Shown here one piece after another: positions 46,112 through 56,961 of a DNA stretch of 64,000 bases. The position numbers were made by a program, and so were the translations under genes. Location: the NCBI GenBank assembly GCA_963920765.1, contig OY987246.1, positions 6,450,501 to 6,514,500 on the forward strand, in the 5' to 3' direction. The DNA comes from Ulota crispa (Eukaryota > Streptophyta > Bryopsida > Orthotrichales > Orthotrichaceae). Under the pieces are notes generated by a model. The model was not told where the DNA came from, made no database searches, and worked only from the letters and a program-made list of their open reading frames with translations. Within the stretch, counting starts at the first letter, position 1, and the number at the start of each line of letters is the position of its first letter.

Positions 46112-47868
46112 TGGAAGCAAAAAAATGCCCGGATGCCTTGCTACCATCTGTGCCTCTGCGATGAGGTCAAATCCTAAACCCTGAAACCCTAAACCTTGAA
46201 TTCTAAGATCCTAACTGGAGAGACTGGTAAACTGAGAACCATACAGGGGATGATGGCGACGGAGATTTTACCTGTAACCCGCTTGGGGGTCTGGTCTTGC
46301 ACAGAAGTGATTTTTATCACTTGTGATTGCTTAGACTTTTGTTTTGTAGGCTGCGTTCGAAAAAACTGCTGTCCCGAATTGCTGGTAATCCCGTGACGCT
46401 CTCTCTCACTCTCTATTTGGACGTTGAAAGACCTGATTGAAGCTATACTTCTGCACTCGGCTTTTGTAGTCATCAAAATGTACAATTTGGAGCTTTTTCC
46501 TTTCCTGAAATTTTGGAATTGAAACTGAACTGAGCGACCTGTGCATTTTGTCTCTGCAGCCTTATCATTGGATTTACTTCAATGTAAAATAGTCAGTCCA
46601 TCCAGTTCTTTGTTGTCCGTGTGCTTTGGTTTGTAAATAGAGATATACTTAGTAATGGTCAAGAGATGAAGCACGTTGGCTTTTAATATGCTCAATACGG
46701 AGTAAATAATGCTCAAAAGCTTGAGCACTTGTTGCTTGAGTGATTATCAGTCAAAATGTTTCTTGGGTAGATAGTTTAATGCGGTTCTGGTTCTAGAATC
46801 GCTGAGGCAAACAGAAAAACCTCATTTTAAAGCATGACATGGGTACTCAAAGTATATGTTCATTTCAAAATCTTAGTCTGGAAATATCACCTTTTTACTT
46901 TTGTTGTCCATGAGAGAATTTCCGAAAGCTGCTTGCTATTGGTCCCAAGCCAAACAATTTGATTCTTGGTAGTTGGCTTTAGAGCCAACTATTAGAACAT
47001 CACTTTCCAAGTATAAGACAGGCTGTCAAACCTTATTTGCATTTTGCTTTTAGTTTAATTATGTTAGTTATTCAACTTTGTTATTATAACCTATGTGCAT
47101 TAAGTTTTAAATGCTTTTGGAAAAAAAAATATCAGATTGAATTCATAAAAGTAACTAAACATGTGCTACTATTTTGTAAATTTAATCTTAGTTTGCAATT
47201 AGCAATGAATATCCCTTGGTTCTGATCCTCAATTCAATTCTTATTAGGTCAAGTTTTTGGATGAAAGGATCTCATCTCAAACTATTTGCAAGACTGTCAA
47301 ATTATTTTGTCTCAAGAAATTATGGTTAGATTAAATTTTGATTATTGGCAATTTATGAATTGTATGTTTTTTTGTAAAGGCTCTCGAAGGGGTTGAAAAT
47401 CCAATAATATACTCATGTTATTATTTGGTAATACTATTCTTTGGGAAAACAAACTATTAAAATTTATATTACACATACGAAGGTAACATAAACGAAAAGC
47501 TTCTCGCATCTCAGACTTGGTATAGGTAGAAGGCTTTGTGCTCAATACACAAAACAAATCAATAAAGAAAAATATGCTGATTATGCACTCAAAGTGCACA
47601 GAAGTAGTTTAATCATCGCAAATCAAACTTAGAGTGTTCATTACACATGTATTAGTATGTGCGAAGAATTTGTATGAAGGGTTTTTTTGAAGATATTTCT
47701 TTAGTATGTCTTTGATATGAACCATGTGTAGAAATTATTTAATTTCAAGGCAATTTTCATGTAAACAATTATCAACTATACAAAATAACATATTTTCTAG
47801 AATTTGCTTGGAATGTATGTTGCAGTGTCAACCTTTATTAGGAGATATTAGATGGTGTTAGTTTGTTC
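46112..47868. other. 3' region and intergenic, no gene seen
   Basis: Telobox-like CCCTAAACC occurs near 46190. The rest is AT-rich with anonymous short frames. Confidence 0.5.
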
Positions 47869-48783
47869 TTAACCCTTTAGAGACCACTGAACCATATTTT
47901 GGTTCAGGAGAGTAGTTTTTGGCCTATACAGTAAAATCACTCAACAATTTGGAAAATGATTTTGAAGAACACTTGTGATCACAAGAATTTTGCATACAAC
48001 CCAAAAAACAACAATAGAATTGGATATGGGAGTTGATAAATAAAAGTGTTTATACATCATGGCCTCAAAATACGTATCCATATTTGGTCAAAAATGGATC
48101 AAAGTAACAACACAATACATCAAACATCCAAGAAGAATGCCACATTTCAATTGTGCAATCTTAAAAAACTTCAAATTACTCAAGAAATATGCTTGTATTG
48201 TTTCTCTATACGGTAGTAGTACAATTGTACTATTTGAGAATCCATTGAAATGATGCTATCGATTTATTTAAAAAAAAGTTCATCCTACATTTAAGGCCAA
48301 TTCTTGATTGCTTTCACCAGTTGGATTTTCAATTAAAAAATTCAAATTTCTTGTAGAACTGTTTTAGGGTAGCAAAGAAAATGGGATTTTTGACCCTTTT
48401 TGTCCACTTAGCTACACCTTGTGATTGCTATTTTTGTTTATTTTGAGTGAAACTAGTCTTGTTGGAAAGGTGGGAAACCCTACTTTCTAGAAATGTAAGA
48501 CTCTTCTCAATCAAAGCTTGCATGAAGCGCTACCATTCCAAACCACACAAGCATGAAAAACTAGAGATTTCCCATATATGGCTCACTCAATCATTATAAT
48601 ATTTCACCTCCAACGGTAGATCTAGCTGAAATTTTGATGCATTGCAGCAAACAAGGTGTCCTTCACATTTGTATGGTTGGATTATTCAAATTGGGTCCAT
48701 ATTTGTTTCAAATGCACATCTAATCTTACTACCCTGGTTTCTAGTGGATTTTGGGAAAATGTGTGTGGTCTTTAAAGGGTTAA
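47869..48783. mobile_element. TTAA element T7 (piggyBac-like), distinct family
   Basis: TTAA on both sides. The ends TTAACCCTTTAGAGACCAC and, in reverse, TTAACCCTTTAAAGACCAC match at 18 of 19 positions. A perfect hairpin GAACCA-TATT-TGGTTC lies just inside the left end. Length is 915 bp. Its interior is unrelated to T1 or T2. The 64-residue frame at 48059 is anonymous. Confidence 0.9.
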
Positions 48784-50200
48784 CATGAAGTAGTAAAATT
48801 GTCTTCAATGAGATTTGCATTCACTATTATTGGAACAATCCAAAAATGCAAATTTACACAAGTGTATTTTTCAACAAAAATGCCTTTAATACTAAACCAT
48901 TGGGTGTTGAAAGTAAAATTTCAAAAGCTCCTTTTACTAGACTTTGCATGTAATGTACACATAGTAATACCAAAACATATGATTAGTGTATAAGCATTTC
49001 AGAGGTTCATAAGTGCAAATCTTAAAGGCCAAAGACATTACATAACAAATAAGTAAAGTTGTTCATGGTCACAGAATTAACATTACCCTTCATCTTGGAA
49101 ATCTCAATTTTGTTTCATAGATTTTGTAAAGCATACTCATTATCAGTGCAACATTCAATTCCATAAATTTCATTGTGTTTCAAGATTCTAAATGTCTAAC
49201 ACTTACAGACTCTTAAGTTGTCACATGAGATTTTTGCAAGCCTTGATCAATGAAGAGACTTGTAACAAAAGCATTCAAGTTAAGATTGTAATTTGTTCTT
49301 GTGTTTGTTGATTCTTGACCATAGGAGAGGAGCCTTTGCATTGGAGAAGTCACCTTTGAGGAAGTTTGAGTAGGTACCTAAGTCAAAAAGCAAGCCAATG
49401 GTACAAAGATAGAGCTTCTTTGTAATGCTATTGATTGTTCTTTATTCATTTACAAGGTAATCTTGTACCCAAGGTTGGAGAAACATTGAACTCCAATGTA
49501 CTCTAAAATCCATTTTCTAAGCAACGTAAAAATTAGAATGTTTATTGCTAACATATGATAAGATGCTCAACCATCAACTATTATACCCAACTCAAGGGTG
49601 GGGTTTCTATAAGAAAAAAAAAATGTACAAGTTTTATTTGGTTGTGGTAGCCAAAGCAAGGTTCCTTCAATTTAGCTAGATACAAGTCAACTATTGCATT
49701 TAGGTGCAACATCAAATTCTTCCATACTTACTCGCAATGTACTCATAAGAGTTTTGAAGAATGTTTATCATTCTTGTCCAAGTTTCAAAGTAATTCTCCA
49801 TGAACTTGTTTCTTTATTGGAATTGGTTATGCATTCATGCTCAACCTATGTATTTGCTTTTTATTCTTTATGTAATATTTGCGGTCGTCACCCACAAGGA
49901 CCATTAATAATATATTTAAGGATTAATTCCTTAACACTTTCCATATTCTATTGAAATGGCCATAGCTTACAGATGACAATAGCAGCTTTACCATCCATCC
50001 ATTTAAATAGGTAACCATCTCATTGGGTTTCAAAAAAAATCTTGTCGTGGAAAGAGAAACCCCTTAGAAAGCTTTGAAGCAAACAAATTGGTGGGACTTT
50101 GGCTTGGAGTGGAGACTATGTTTTTTGAACCCAACTCTTGGACAAAGTTCCAATCTCATGAGCACCAAATCTTTTAAAAAGTAATACCATATAGATCGTT
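48784..50200. other. intergenic, no gene seen
   Basis: No gene or terminal repeats were identified. It may contain old retroelement debris, but nothing is diagnostic. Confidence 0.5.
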
Positions 50201-51242
50201 TTAACCCTTGCGTGTCCCAAAAATAGTATACTATCTCTAGGGATTAGAAAACAGGGTCCTTGGACCTGCTAGTACAATTGTATTGGAACTATAGTAGGGT
50301 GGTTCGAGGGTGATAAAGAGTGGAGTACCAGGGTACGTAGTGTGGCTGATTGGTCTCACATGAGGTATCTATTATTTGCATAAACCACATGCTTGTAAGT
50401 GCAAGGAGATTTGCCTAAACCAGATTTTGAGCTTGGCTCTTAGGGGTTGACCTCTAACTGCCCTTAGTGAAATCGGAAAAATGAGGCCAAGAGGGACCAT
50501 GCTCAAAAATATTGTACGCTCAAAGTTGGGAACTTTGATTGAGGAGGATTCATTGCTGAAATAGCAAAAAGGGTGCTTGATGCACCCAATCAGAAATTTG
50601 CAGAACTTTTGACCGCATCATTTTGTAGATTATAATAAAAGTACAATTGACTATGTGGCAACTGGCCAATTTTGGGGGGGTTTGTGGCTGTGGATGCAAA
50701 AATTCATGCCTTAGAGGAGGCTCCTTTTGATGAAATCTAGGCAAGAGGTGCGGTTTACAATTATCTCACTTGCTGCCAAATTTGGTGATGTTTTGACATT
50801 TGCTAGGTTCTTTTTTAAAGGCCCAAAGTTGCAAGACTCACATGGCATGGTGGACAATAGATAGGGGACGCGTACAGCTTTGACCTTCACAAGGGCTAGG
50901 TCTTGGTGGTACAGCTGCAAAACCCTTCACTGGTCTGAGGCATGCGTACCAAAACACATCTAACGGTATGAAATTGATCATAATTGGTGATCTCTATCCT
51001 TGCACCTAAACCCTAAACCACATAAAATACAATTCTAGCGTACTATTGCCATACTTGACTTGCACAATTTATGCTTATACAAGTGGTGAAACCCCCATCA
51101 CCCATTATGTAGCATGCGAGTAGTACTGTACCTTTGGCAAAGTGCAATTTTCTGGATAGTACAGTTCTGATATGGACCTGATTTTAAGGAAAGTATAATT
51201 TCGAGGGGCGATATTATCGCCCCTGGGGCGCTCAGGGGTGAG
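50201..51242. mobile_element. probable TTAA element T8 (piggyBac-like), decayed
   Basis: Left end TTAACCCTTGCGTGTCCC, followed by a palindromic ATAGTATACTAT. Right end has the perfect hairpin GGGGCGATATTATCGCCCC, then GGGGCGCTCAGGGG and TGAG where TTAA is expected. The right end matches that of T9. The pairing of these two ends as one 1.04-kb element is inferred. A CTTAGGGGTTGA at 50441 is an alternative right end. Confidence 0.5.
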
Positions 51243-51490
51243 CCAAAACTTGGAACTTGGGACGTGGTGTGAATTACCAAGTTCACATTTGCATATCTAG
51301 ACTAATCCAAATTCTGAAATTTCAGTAGGGCTTGGACAGAGAATCTAAACAACCTTTTATCAATTCGAATCTCTTCCTACCAACTTCTACAACTGAAACA
51401 CATTTCGTCCTTTCTCATCCGATTCCAACAGAATCGTACCTCAAATCTACCAAAATCTCACGCCACATCATATCTAGGCCTCCCCAAATT

Positions 51491-51567
51491 TCTCTAAAAT
51501 CTACGAAGGGGATCCTAAAATCTACGACAGGGATCCTAAAATCTATGACGGGGATCCTAAAGTCTAC
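51491..51567 (+). repeat. 21-bp tandem repeat upstream of cytochrome b5
   Basis: Units of GATCCTAAAATCTACGACAG plus one base, about 3.5 copies, ending some 240 bp before the start codon. Confidence 0.9.
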
Positions 51568-51660
51568 TTTCTGGGACGATCGGCCGAGCAATACCATTCT
51601 CGAAAGGAGACGGTCGACTGTGTTCCAGCAAAAATTCCTCCGCTGGCGCACTCACATTCC

Positions 51661-51710
51661 TCTCTCTCGCTTTTTTTTTTTTTTTCTCTCTCTCTCGATC
51701 GATCGATCGC
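51661..51710 (+). repeat. CT, poly-T and TCGA simple repeats in the leader
   Basis: CTCTCTCTCGC, 15 T, CTCTCTCTC, then GATC repeated three to four times. Pyrimidine-rich leaders of this kind are common just upstream of plant starts. Confidence 0.85.
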
Positions 51711-51803
51711 TTGTAAAATCACTAGCGACGGAGCTTGCGAGATTTCAGTCCACTTGGCCTTCTGCGCAAGCCTGTGGTGGCGTCGGAAACAGAGGCGGTG
51801 GCG

Positions 51804-53555
51804 ATGGAGATGAAGGTCTTCTCGTTGGAGGAGGTCTCGGCACACAGCCACTCCAGAGATTGCTGGCTGGTCATCGGCGGAAAGGTGAGCTCCATGCATT
51901 CTCACAATTTTCTTACAAAATCGGAACAACCCTAAACCCTAAACCGACGCGGTATTGTCGCTTATTCTCGGGTTTAGGGTTTCTCGAAAGCCATCTCTGT
52001 AACCCCCTTTTTTAGCTCATTTTTTTCGAATTCGTTTCTCTCGATCGAGAAAGAAATCCTTGATCTCGAAATCTCGAGTTTGATTACGAAGCACCAGCTC
52101 TGATCGTCTTTTTTTTGCATTCTTTTCTTGTACCGTTCTTTTGATGTGCTGAACGGATTTTTTGAAGTTTCTGTTGAATTTTTTGTTTGTTTCTGTGTGA
52201 TCGTTGGTTTACTCTTTTGCACTTTCTTCGTGGTTGTAGGTTTATAGTTTTTTAGCTCATTTTTTTCGAATTTGTATCTCTCGATCGAGAAAGAAATCCT
52301 TGATCTCGATATCTCTACTTTGATTACGAAGAACCAGCTCTGATCGTCTTTTGCACTGCTTTTGCACTCTTTCTTGTACCGTTCTTTTGATGTGCTGAAC
52401 GGATTTTTTTAAGTTTCAGTTGAATTGTCTGTTTGTTTCTGTGCGGTCGTTGGTTTACTCCTTTTGCATTTTTCTTTGTGGTTGTAGGTTTATGATGTTA
52501 CCAAGTTCCTTGAAGATCACCCTGGAGGTGACGAGGTCCTGCTCTCCGCCACTGGTATGGCTTTTTGAGTACTTTGCTTGTTTGTTTTTTAGTCAGAGTC
52601 TGTTACTAAGTCAAGGCTCGTTCATTCAGTAGATTGTGGAAACCTGTGAATGTAAGGAATTGAGTGCTTGGAATATCTTTTATTATTTATGACGATGACT
52701 GTATTGTAGGGGTCTCATTTCTGTGACTTCTAAGTGATTTTTCTTATTAGAATGGAAACTTTTTACATGAGTCTTTTTCTTATTTTCAGCAAGATTCTTA
52801 TGAGTTAGTTGTATATTGTATGACTAAGTTTTGAAGGGTTTTTTCATAGGGAGGAGTAAAAGTGAGGATAGGCTTTCATAATTCAGCTCCTGTGTACATT
52901 GTCATATTCAATAGATTCAAAATATGCACTTGTCCATTATATCAAGTATGTACATGTCCATAACATTAAGTACGTACTTGTCCATAACATCAAATCTTCA
53001 CTTGTCCATAACACCAAATCTTCACTTGTCCATAATATCAAATATACACTTGTCCAGAACATCGAATATGTACTTGTCCTTAACATCGAATATGTACTGT
53101 CCATAACATTTGCTCATATCCAAGGTATTTCATAAGAAAGGGTATACTACTTTAGGAACGGTGGTGTTAGTGAACGAGTACAGAGAATTTATTTTCTTAA
53201 GAAAGTGTGTAGAGCACACGTAGTGTTGAATGGATCATGATTTCCAGGGGTTAACTATTTTCTTTTTCTTTTTCTGTGGATTGTAGGAAAAGATGCCACC
53301 GATGATTTCGAAGACGTAGGTCACAGCAACAGTGCGAGAGCCATGATGGACGAATACTACGTCGGTGAAATCGACTCTTCCACATTTCCATCCAAGCCAA
53401 CATTCACACCCGCCAAGCAAGCTATGTACAATCCTGACAAGAGCTCGGAGTTTCTCATCCGGATATTGCAGTTCGTCGTCCCTCTGGCTATTCTTGCATT
53501 GGCAGTGGCAGTACGGTTCTTAACCAAGAATGAAGATGTTCAGAACAAGTCATAA
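51804..53555 (+). CDS. CB5: cytochrome b5, ER tail-anchored (three exons)
   Basis: Exons 51804-51884, 52488-52554 and 53287-53555, all GT-AG, give 138 residues, the usual plant length. The haem domain begins MEMKVFSLEEVSAHSHSRDC. The axial histidines are His38 in DHPGGDE and His62 in FEDVGHSNSARAMM, with the typical 24-residue spacing. A C-terminal hydrophobic segment (about 106-130, LIRILQFVVPLAILALAVAV) with a short basic/polar tail marks a tail-anchored protein of the ER. It passes electrons from NADH-cytochrome b5 reductase to desaturases, hydroxylases and P450s. Start: the ATG of MEMK; a second in-frame ATG is two codons on, and an upstream in-frame ATG (51735) would add 23 non-conserved residues. 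Intron 1 contains a 240-bp tandem duplication and intron 2 a minisatellite. Confidence 0.95.
51928..51982. promoter_or_regulatory. inverted telobox pair in cytochrome b5 intron 1
   Basis: AACCCTAAACCCTAAACC at 51928-51945 faces GGGTTTAGGGTTT at 51970-51982. The telobox AAACCCTA is a known plant element of highly expressed and Polycomb-regulated genes. A role here is inferred. Confidence 0.75.
52011..52500 (+). repeat. 240-bp tandem duplication spanning an intron acceptor
   Basis: 52011-52250 is repeated at 52251-52500 with few differences (TTTAGCTCATTTTTTTCGAA; TCTCTCGATCGAGAAAGAAA; GTGCTGAACGGATTTTT). Each copy ends with TGGTTGTAG|GTTTAT, so the 3' splice site and the first six exon bases are duplicated. 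Confidence 0.93.
52929..53110 (+). repeat. 24-bp minisatellite in cytochrome b5 intron 2
   Basis: About 7.5 units of CTTGTCCATAACATCAAATA plus four bases. The reading frame through it gives a repetitive peptide and is not a gene. Confidence 0.93.
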
Positions 53556-54416
53556 GTGTGTGTGTCCCATTTTCTTGTCCAGTACATTTGTTGCTGGCTG
53601 TGGATTTTCTCTGGTGTGTATGTAATGAATCACACCAAAACTATTTTACCAGGTGGTAGATGGAAATATAGTACTTCATTTTAAGGCTGGGGAGCTCAAG
53701 CAGTACATATAGGACTTTCGCACTTTTCACTTCAATTGTAGTACAATACTCACTATTCAAGATTCTTTTGGCTGACTCATCTTTATAGATGGTTCAGGAT
53801 ACTTGTCTATACTATTTTACTCTACACTGATATTTTTCCTTGTACTGAAACTTTGCGACAGATCTTGCGTTTATAAAGTATTAATTGGTGTTGGTGTCTG
53901 AACTCCTTATCGATTCCCTGCTGAAGGAAAAACAGGAATTTTCTTTAGGGAGTTTGACTTGAGAATCTTGGTAATGTCAGCAATGAAGCTTGAGCATCAT
54001 GTCGTGTGGAATGTGCACATGATTAGATCTTCTCTGAGATCATTTGGCACATTTGGCACGTTGTAACTTATACCGTAAAGTTTTGATCATGTTTTTTCGG
54101 AGTTGACTAGCTCGGGCAGCACCTCGATTTGTACTTTGATTTTTGTGCTGTTAAACAATCCGTAAAAATTGGAAGAATATGTGTAATTGAGGGAGAAGTG
54201 TTTGTTTTTATATTAGAGGGTACAATTAGCTTTACCCAATGCTGGCACTTTAGACCATTTATTACAAAATAAGTTTAGTTTTAGCTGAAAAAGCATCTCT
54301 TTAGTGTGACTGTAACCTTGGCGTTTTGCCTAAATCAGTAATGGAAGGATTTGACAGGGAGTTATGTTCTTATGCGTAGGTCTACACTCTACAGAAAGCC
54401 AAGAATAAGTGCAGTA
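53556..54416. other. cytochrome b5 3' region and spacer, no gene seen
   Basis: The first few hundred bases are probably 3' untranslated. Nothing else is recognised. Confidence 0.5.
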
Positions 54417-54847
54417 AGGTAGAATCACCCATTCCCGATCATTTAAGCTCTTGTAGGACAGCACATTAGACTTAGAGCAACAATGTGGGGCAGCACATTA
54501 GAGCAACAATATGGCACAAAATTTTCTTTAGTGGCTTCATACAAAACATTGTGACACAAATTTTTTCAGAATTTTTCACACAAAATTGAGTTATATATAA
54601 ATTTTGAAGTGAATAAAGTGTTCAAAACCCATACCCAATCAATAGACTCTCTTGATCCCGATCATAACCAAAACACTTCTCACTCACTACTTCCTTTTTT
54701 TATTTGGGACACATGTCATGACCTCATTCATCTTAATCTTGAAAAGGGAAAAAATACGCATTCCAAGGCTTGAAAATGCGCATTAGAAATAGCACACCCT
54801 AGACCGGTTGGATTTGGATCCCTGGTTGGGAATGGGTGGTTCTACCT
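54417..54847. mobile_element. family A MITE, copy A3 (intact)
   Basis: Left end AGGTAGAATCACCCATTCCC, right end GGGTGGTTCTACCT, TA on both sides (54415-54416 and 54848-54849). Length is 431 bp. An internal direct duplication of GCACATTAGA…GCAACAAT accounts for the extra length over A2. Confidence 0.92.
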
Positions 54848-54849
54848 TA

Positions 54850-55666
54850 GTGAAAATTCTGAAACTACACTAAGTAAGCTTGAGTAGGTACCTTGAAAAT
54901 CGAGCTACAGGGATAGAGCCTCTCGTACTGTAATTGCTTGTTTTTGTTTAGTTTTTCCTTGTATGAACACACTTGGCACAGGGTAAGAAAATTGTAGTTT
55001 TTTTGTATCATGTGGGCTTCACGTGTAGACGTTTGGAACATTAGTAGGTGACGGCAACTATACCTGGTGAATTGCAACTCTAGTGCAAAACCAAGCCCAC
55101 CAGTTTCTTTGGTGTATTTTCCAAGTCTGAGAGCCTATTGTGTCATTTTTTTTGTTCTCACCTATGTCGAACATCTTTGAAAATCCATATTTTATTAAAT
55201 AGTGGTAAAAAGACACCCAATTTGCTGATATCATAACCCAGAGGCACTTTCAAACGCATCAACAAGACAGCGATCTCACAGGAGTAGCCATGGCGCTCAC
55301 TTCCAAATCTCCTCGTCGTCAGAGATAATCTATAACGCCTCGGTTTCGACGCGAGGAACTTAGTTAGGGTTTGATCCATCCAAGCACTCCTCCCAACTCG
55401 ATCATTCCATTGCATTGCGAGTGTCTAAGTAGTCGCTTGCCAGGAATCACACACCTGAATGGAGTAGTCGGTCGTAGATCAGCTGAAGCTTGCCGAGGAT
55501 TCTTTACTATTTCATTCTTTTGCTGAATGCTCGCTCTATAAGAATACAAAACCTCCCGTTTTCTATTCTCGCATTGTCAGATCGCCATGCTTCTAGAGCC
55601 ATTTTGCTGGAAGCTACTAAGTAGAATGACTGCTGGAATTTTCATAAATTGAATATTAGGTGTCAA
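54850..55666. other. spacer upstream of the EVE gene, no gene seen
   Basis: Minus-strand frames of 70-85 residues here are anonymous and overlap the probable promoter of the EVE gene. Confidence 0.45.
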
Positions 55667-55931
55667 GTTTAGGGTTTAGGGTTAAGCTAACGAGTTACTT
55701 CGACGTGCCGAAGGTGTCTATGGTGGTCTCTCTTCGCTCAATGCTGTCTGTTTCACAGGGAGCTTCTCTCATACTTTCTCGCAGTGTTATCTGCGTCCGC
55801 AACATTGCTCAGTCATTTGAGTCGGGGTTTAGGGTACAGCGAAGCAGAGGTTTCGGTTTAGGGGAAGCAAAGCAGAGGTTTAGGGTTTAGGGGAAAGCAA
55901 AGTAGAGGATTAGGGTTTAGGGCAGAGAGGG
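55667..55931 (+). promoter_or_regulatory. telobox-rich leader of the EVE gene with 29-bp tandem repeat
   Basis: AGTTTAGGGTTTAGGGTTAA at 55667-55686. Then 55826-55931 holds about 3.5 units of 29-30 bp, each GGTTTAGGGG followed by AAGCAAAGCAGAG and GTTTAG. The array ends 11 bp before the start codon. The TTTAGGG motif is the plant telomere unit. Confidence 0.85.
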
Positions 55932-55942
55932 GAAGGGCAAGC

Positions 55943-56692
55943 ATGGGATACTGGCTCATGAAGACGGAGCCGGGGGAGTGGGGATGGGAGCACCAGAGCC
56001 AAAACAACGGGGTTTCGCAATGGGATGGAGTACGGAACGCGCTGGCGCAGATGCATCTCCGGAGCATGCGGGAAGGGGATCACGCCTTCTTCTACCACTC
56101 CGGCAAGGGCCCCGCGGTGGTTGGAGTGGTGGAGATCGTCAAAGCGGCGTACCCGGACGTCAGCGACGACACAGGGAAGAGCTCCATGGTGGACGTGCGC
56201 GCGCTCGCGGCGTTTCCTCAGCCTGTGCCGTTATCCGTCATCAAGAGTGACGACGCCATGCGTGACTGGATTCTGTTGCGCCAGTCTCGCCTCTCCGTTA
56301 TGCCTGTGTCGCCCGATGTGTGGCGCCGTGTGTGCGCTTTGGGAGAGCTTTCGCCTCCTCTCTGTCGAACCACCGACGACGAGGACGAGGACGCCATGGC
56401 TGAGGTTAAGCCTGAGAGAAAGACGCGACCTAATAAAAGAGGTAAAGCGGATGCTGGTGCGGAAAAGCAAAACGCAAAGCAGAGGAGAAGTGTGAATGCT
56501 GCGACTGAAATTGTGAAGCTCGAGGAGCAATCCACCGAGACGGAATTTGCCGCTGCTGCAGAATTGAAAACCTATCAGCGATCCACTCGAAAGAGGAGTG
56601 CCTCCATTGAACTCTCGGTGGTGAAAACTTACAAGTCCAGACGTGTTAAAAAACTTCCTGAGGACGACACCACGCCAAACCCTAAACCCTAA
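55943..56692 (+). CDS. EVE-domain protein (THYN1-like), intronless
   Basis: 249 residues. Residues 1 to about 135 form an EVE domain: GYWLMKTEPGEWGWE, SQWDGVRNALAQMHLRSM, REGDHAFFYHSGKGPAVVGV, VDVRALAAFPQPVPLSVIKS, WILLRQSRLSVMPVSPDVW. EVE is a PUA-fold relative of YTH domains and is thought to bind modified bases in DNA or RNA. The eukaryotic relative is thymocyte nuclear protein 1. The C-terminal 110 residues are charged and low-complexity (DDEDEDAM, KPERKTRPNKRGKAD, STRKRSAS), consistent with nuclear localisation. The last four residues (NPKP) and the stop codon are encoded by a CCCTAAA telomere-like run. The start is the first ATG after the repeat array and directly precedes the domain. 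The absence of introns may indicate a retrocopy, but no poly-A tail was seen. Confidence 0.9.
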   Translation: MGYWLMKTEPGEWGWEHQSQNNGVSQWDGVRNALAQMHLRSMREGDHAFFYHSGKGPAVVGVVEIVKAAYPDVSDDTGKSSMVDVRALAAFPQPVPLSVIKSDDAMRDWILLRQSRLSVMPVSPDVWRRVCALGELSPPLCRTTDDEDEDAMAEVKPERKTRPNKRGKADAGAEKQNAKQRRSVNAATEIVKLEEQSTETEFAAAAELKTYQRSTRKRSASIELSVVKTYKSRRVKKLPEDDTTPNPKP

Positions 56693-56699
56693 ACCCTAA
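56677..56699 (-). repeat. telomere-like CCCTAAA run covering the EVE stop codon
   Basis: Three CCCTAAA units in the orientation opposite to the upstream TTTAGGG motifs. The stop TAA is 56690-56692. Confidence 0.95.
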
Positions 56700-56961
56700 T
56701 TCTGAACCCCGTCTCTCTCTCTTCTTCCTCTTCTCTTTGTAGCACTCTCATTAGTCTGGCAAGACCCTTCAATGAAATATCTTCAACTTTTTGGGCATCT
56801 TGTTATAATTTGTGTATGCACATTGTGGTACATTTGTAAGCATTGTACAGTTCTTTTACAGCAACTATATACTTGTGCTATCCTTCTCAACATTGGCTAC
56901 CAAGAATTGTTCAAAGATGTTGCTGGATACGCTATTTTTTTCATTGTATTCATTGTAATCT
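56700..56961. other. EVE 3' region, no gene seen
   Basis: A CT-rich stretch (56708-56740) and AT-rich DNA. The 66-residue frame at 56772 is anonymous. Confidence 0.45.

Noticed and set aside
50441-50452. CTTAGGGGTTGA as the right end of T8
   Set aside because: Inverted match to the left end is weaker than that of the hairpin-bearing end at 51238, but it is not fully excluded.
52899-53135. Repetitive 78-residue frame and CRISPR-like regular repeat
   Set aside because: A 24-bp minisatellite without distinct spacers, inside a plant intron.
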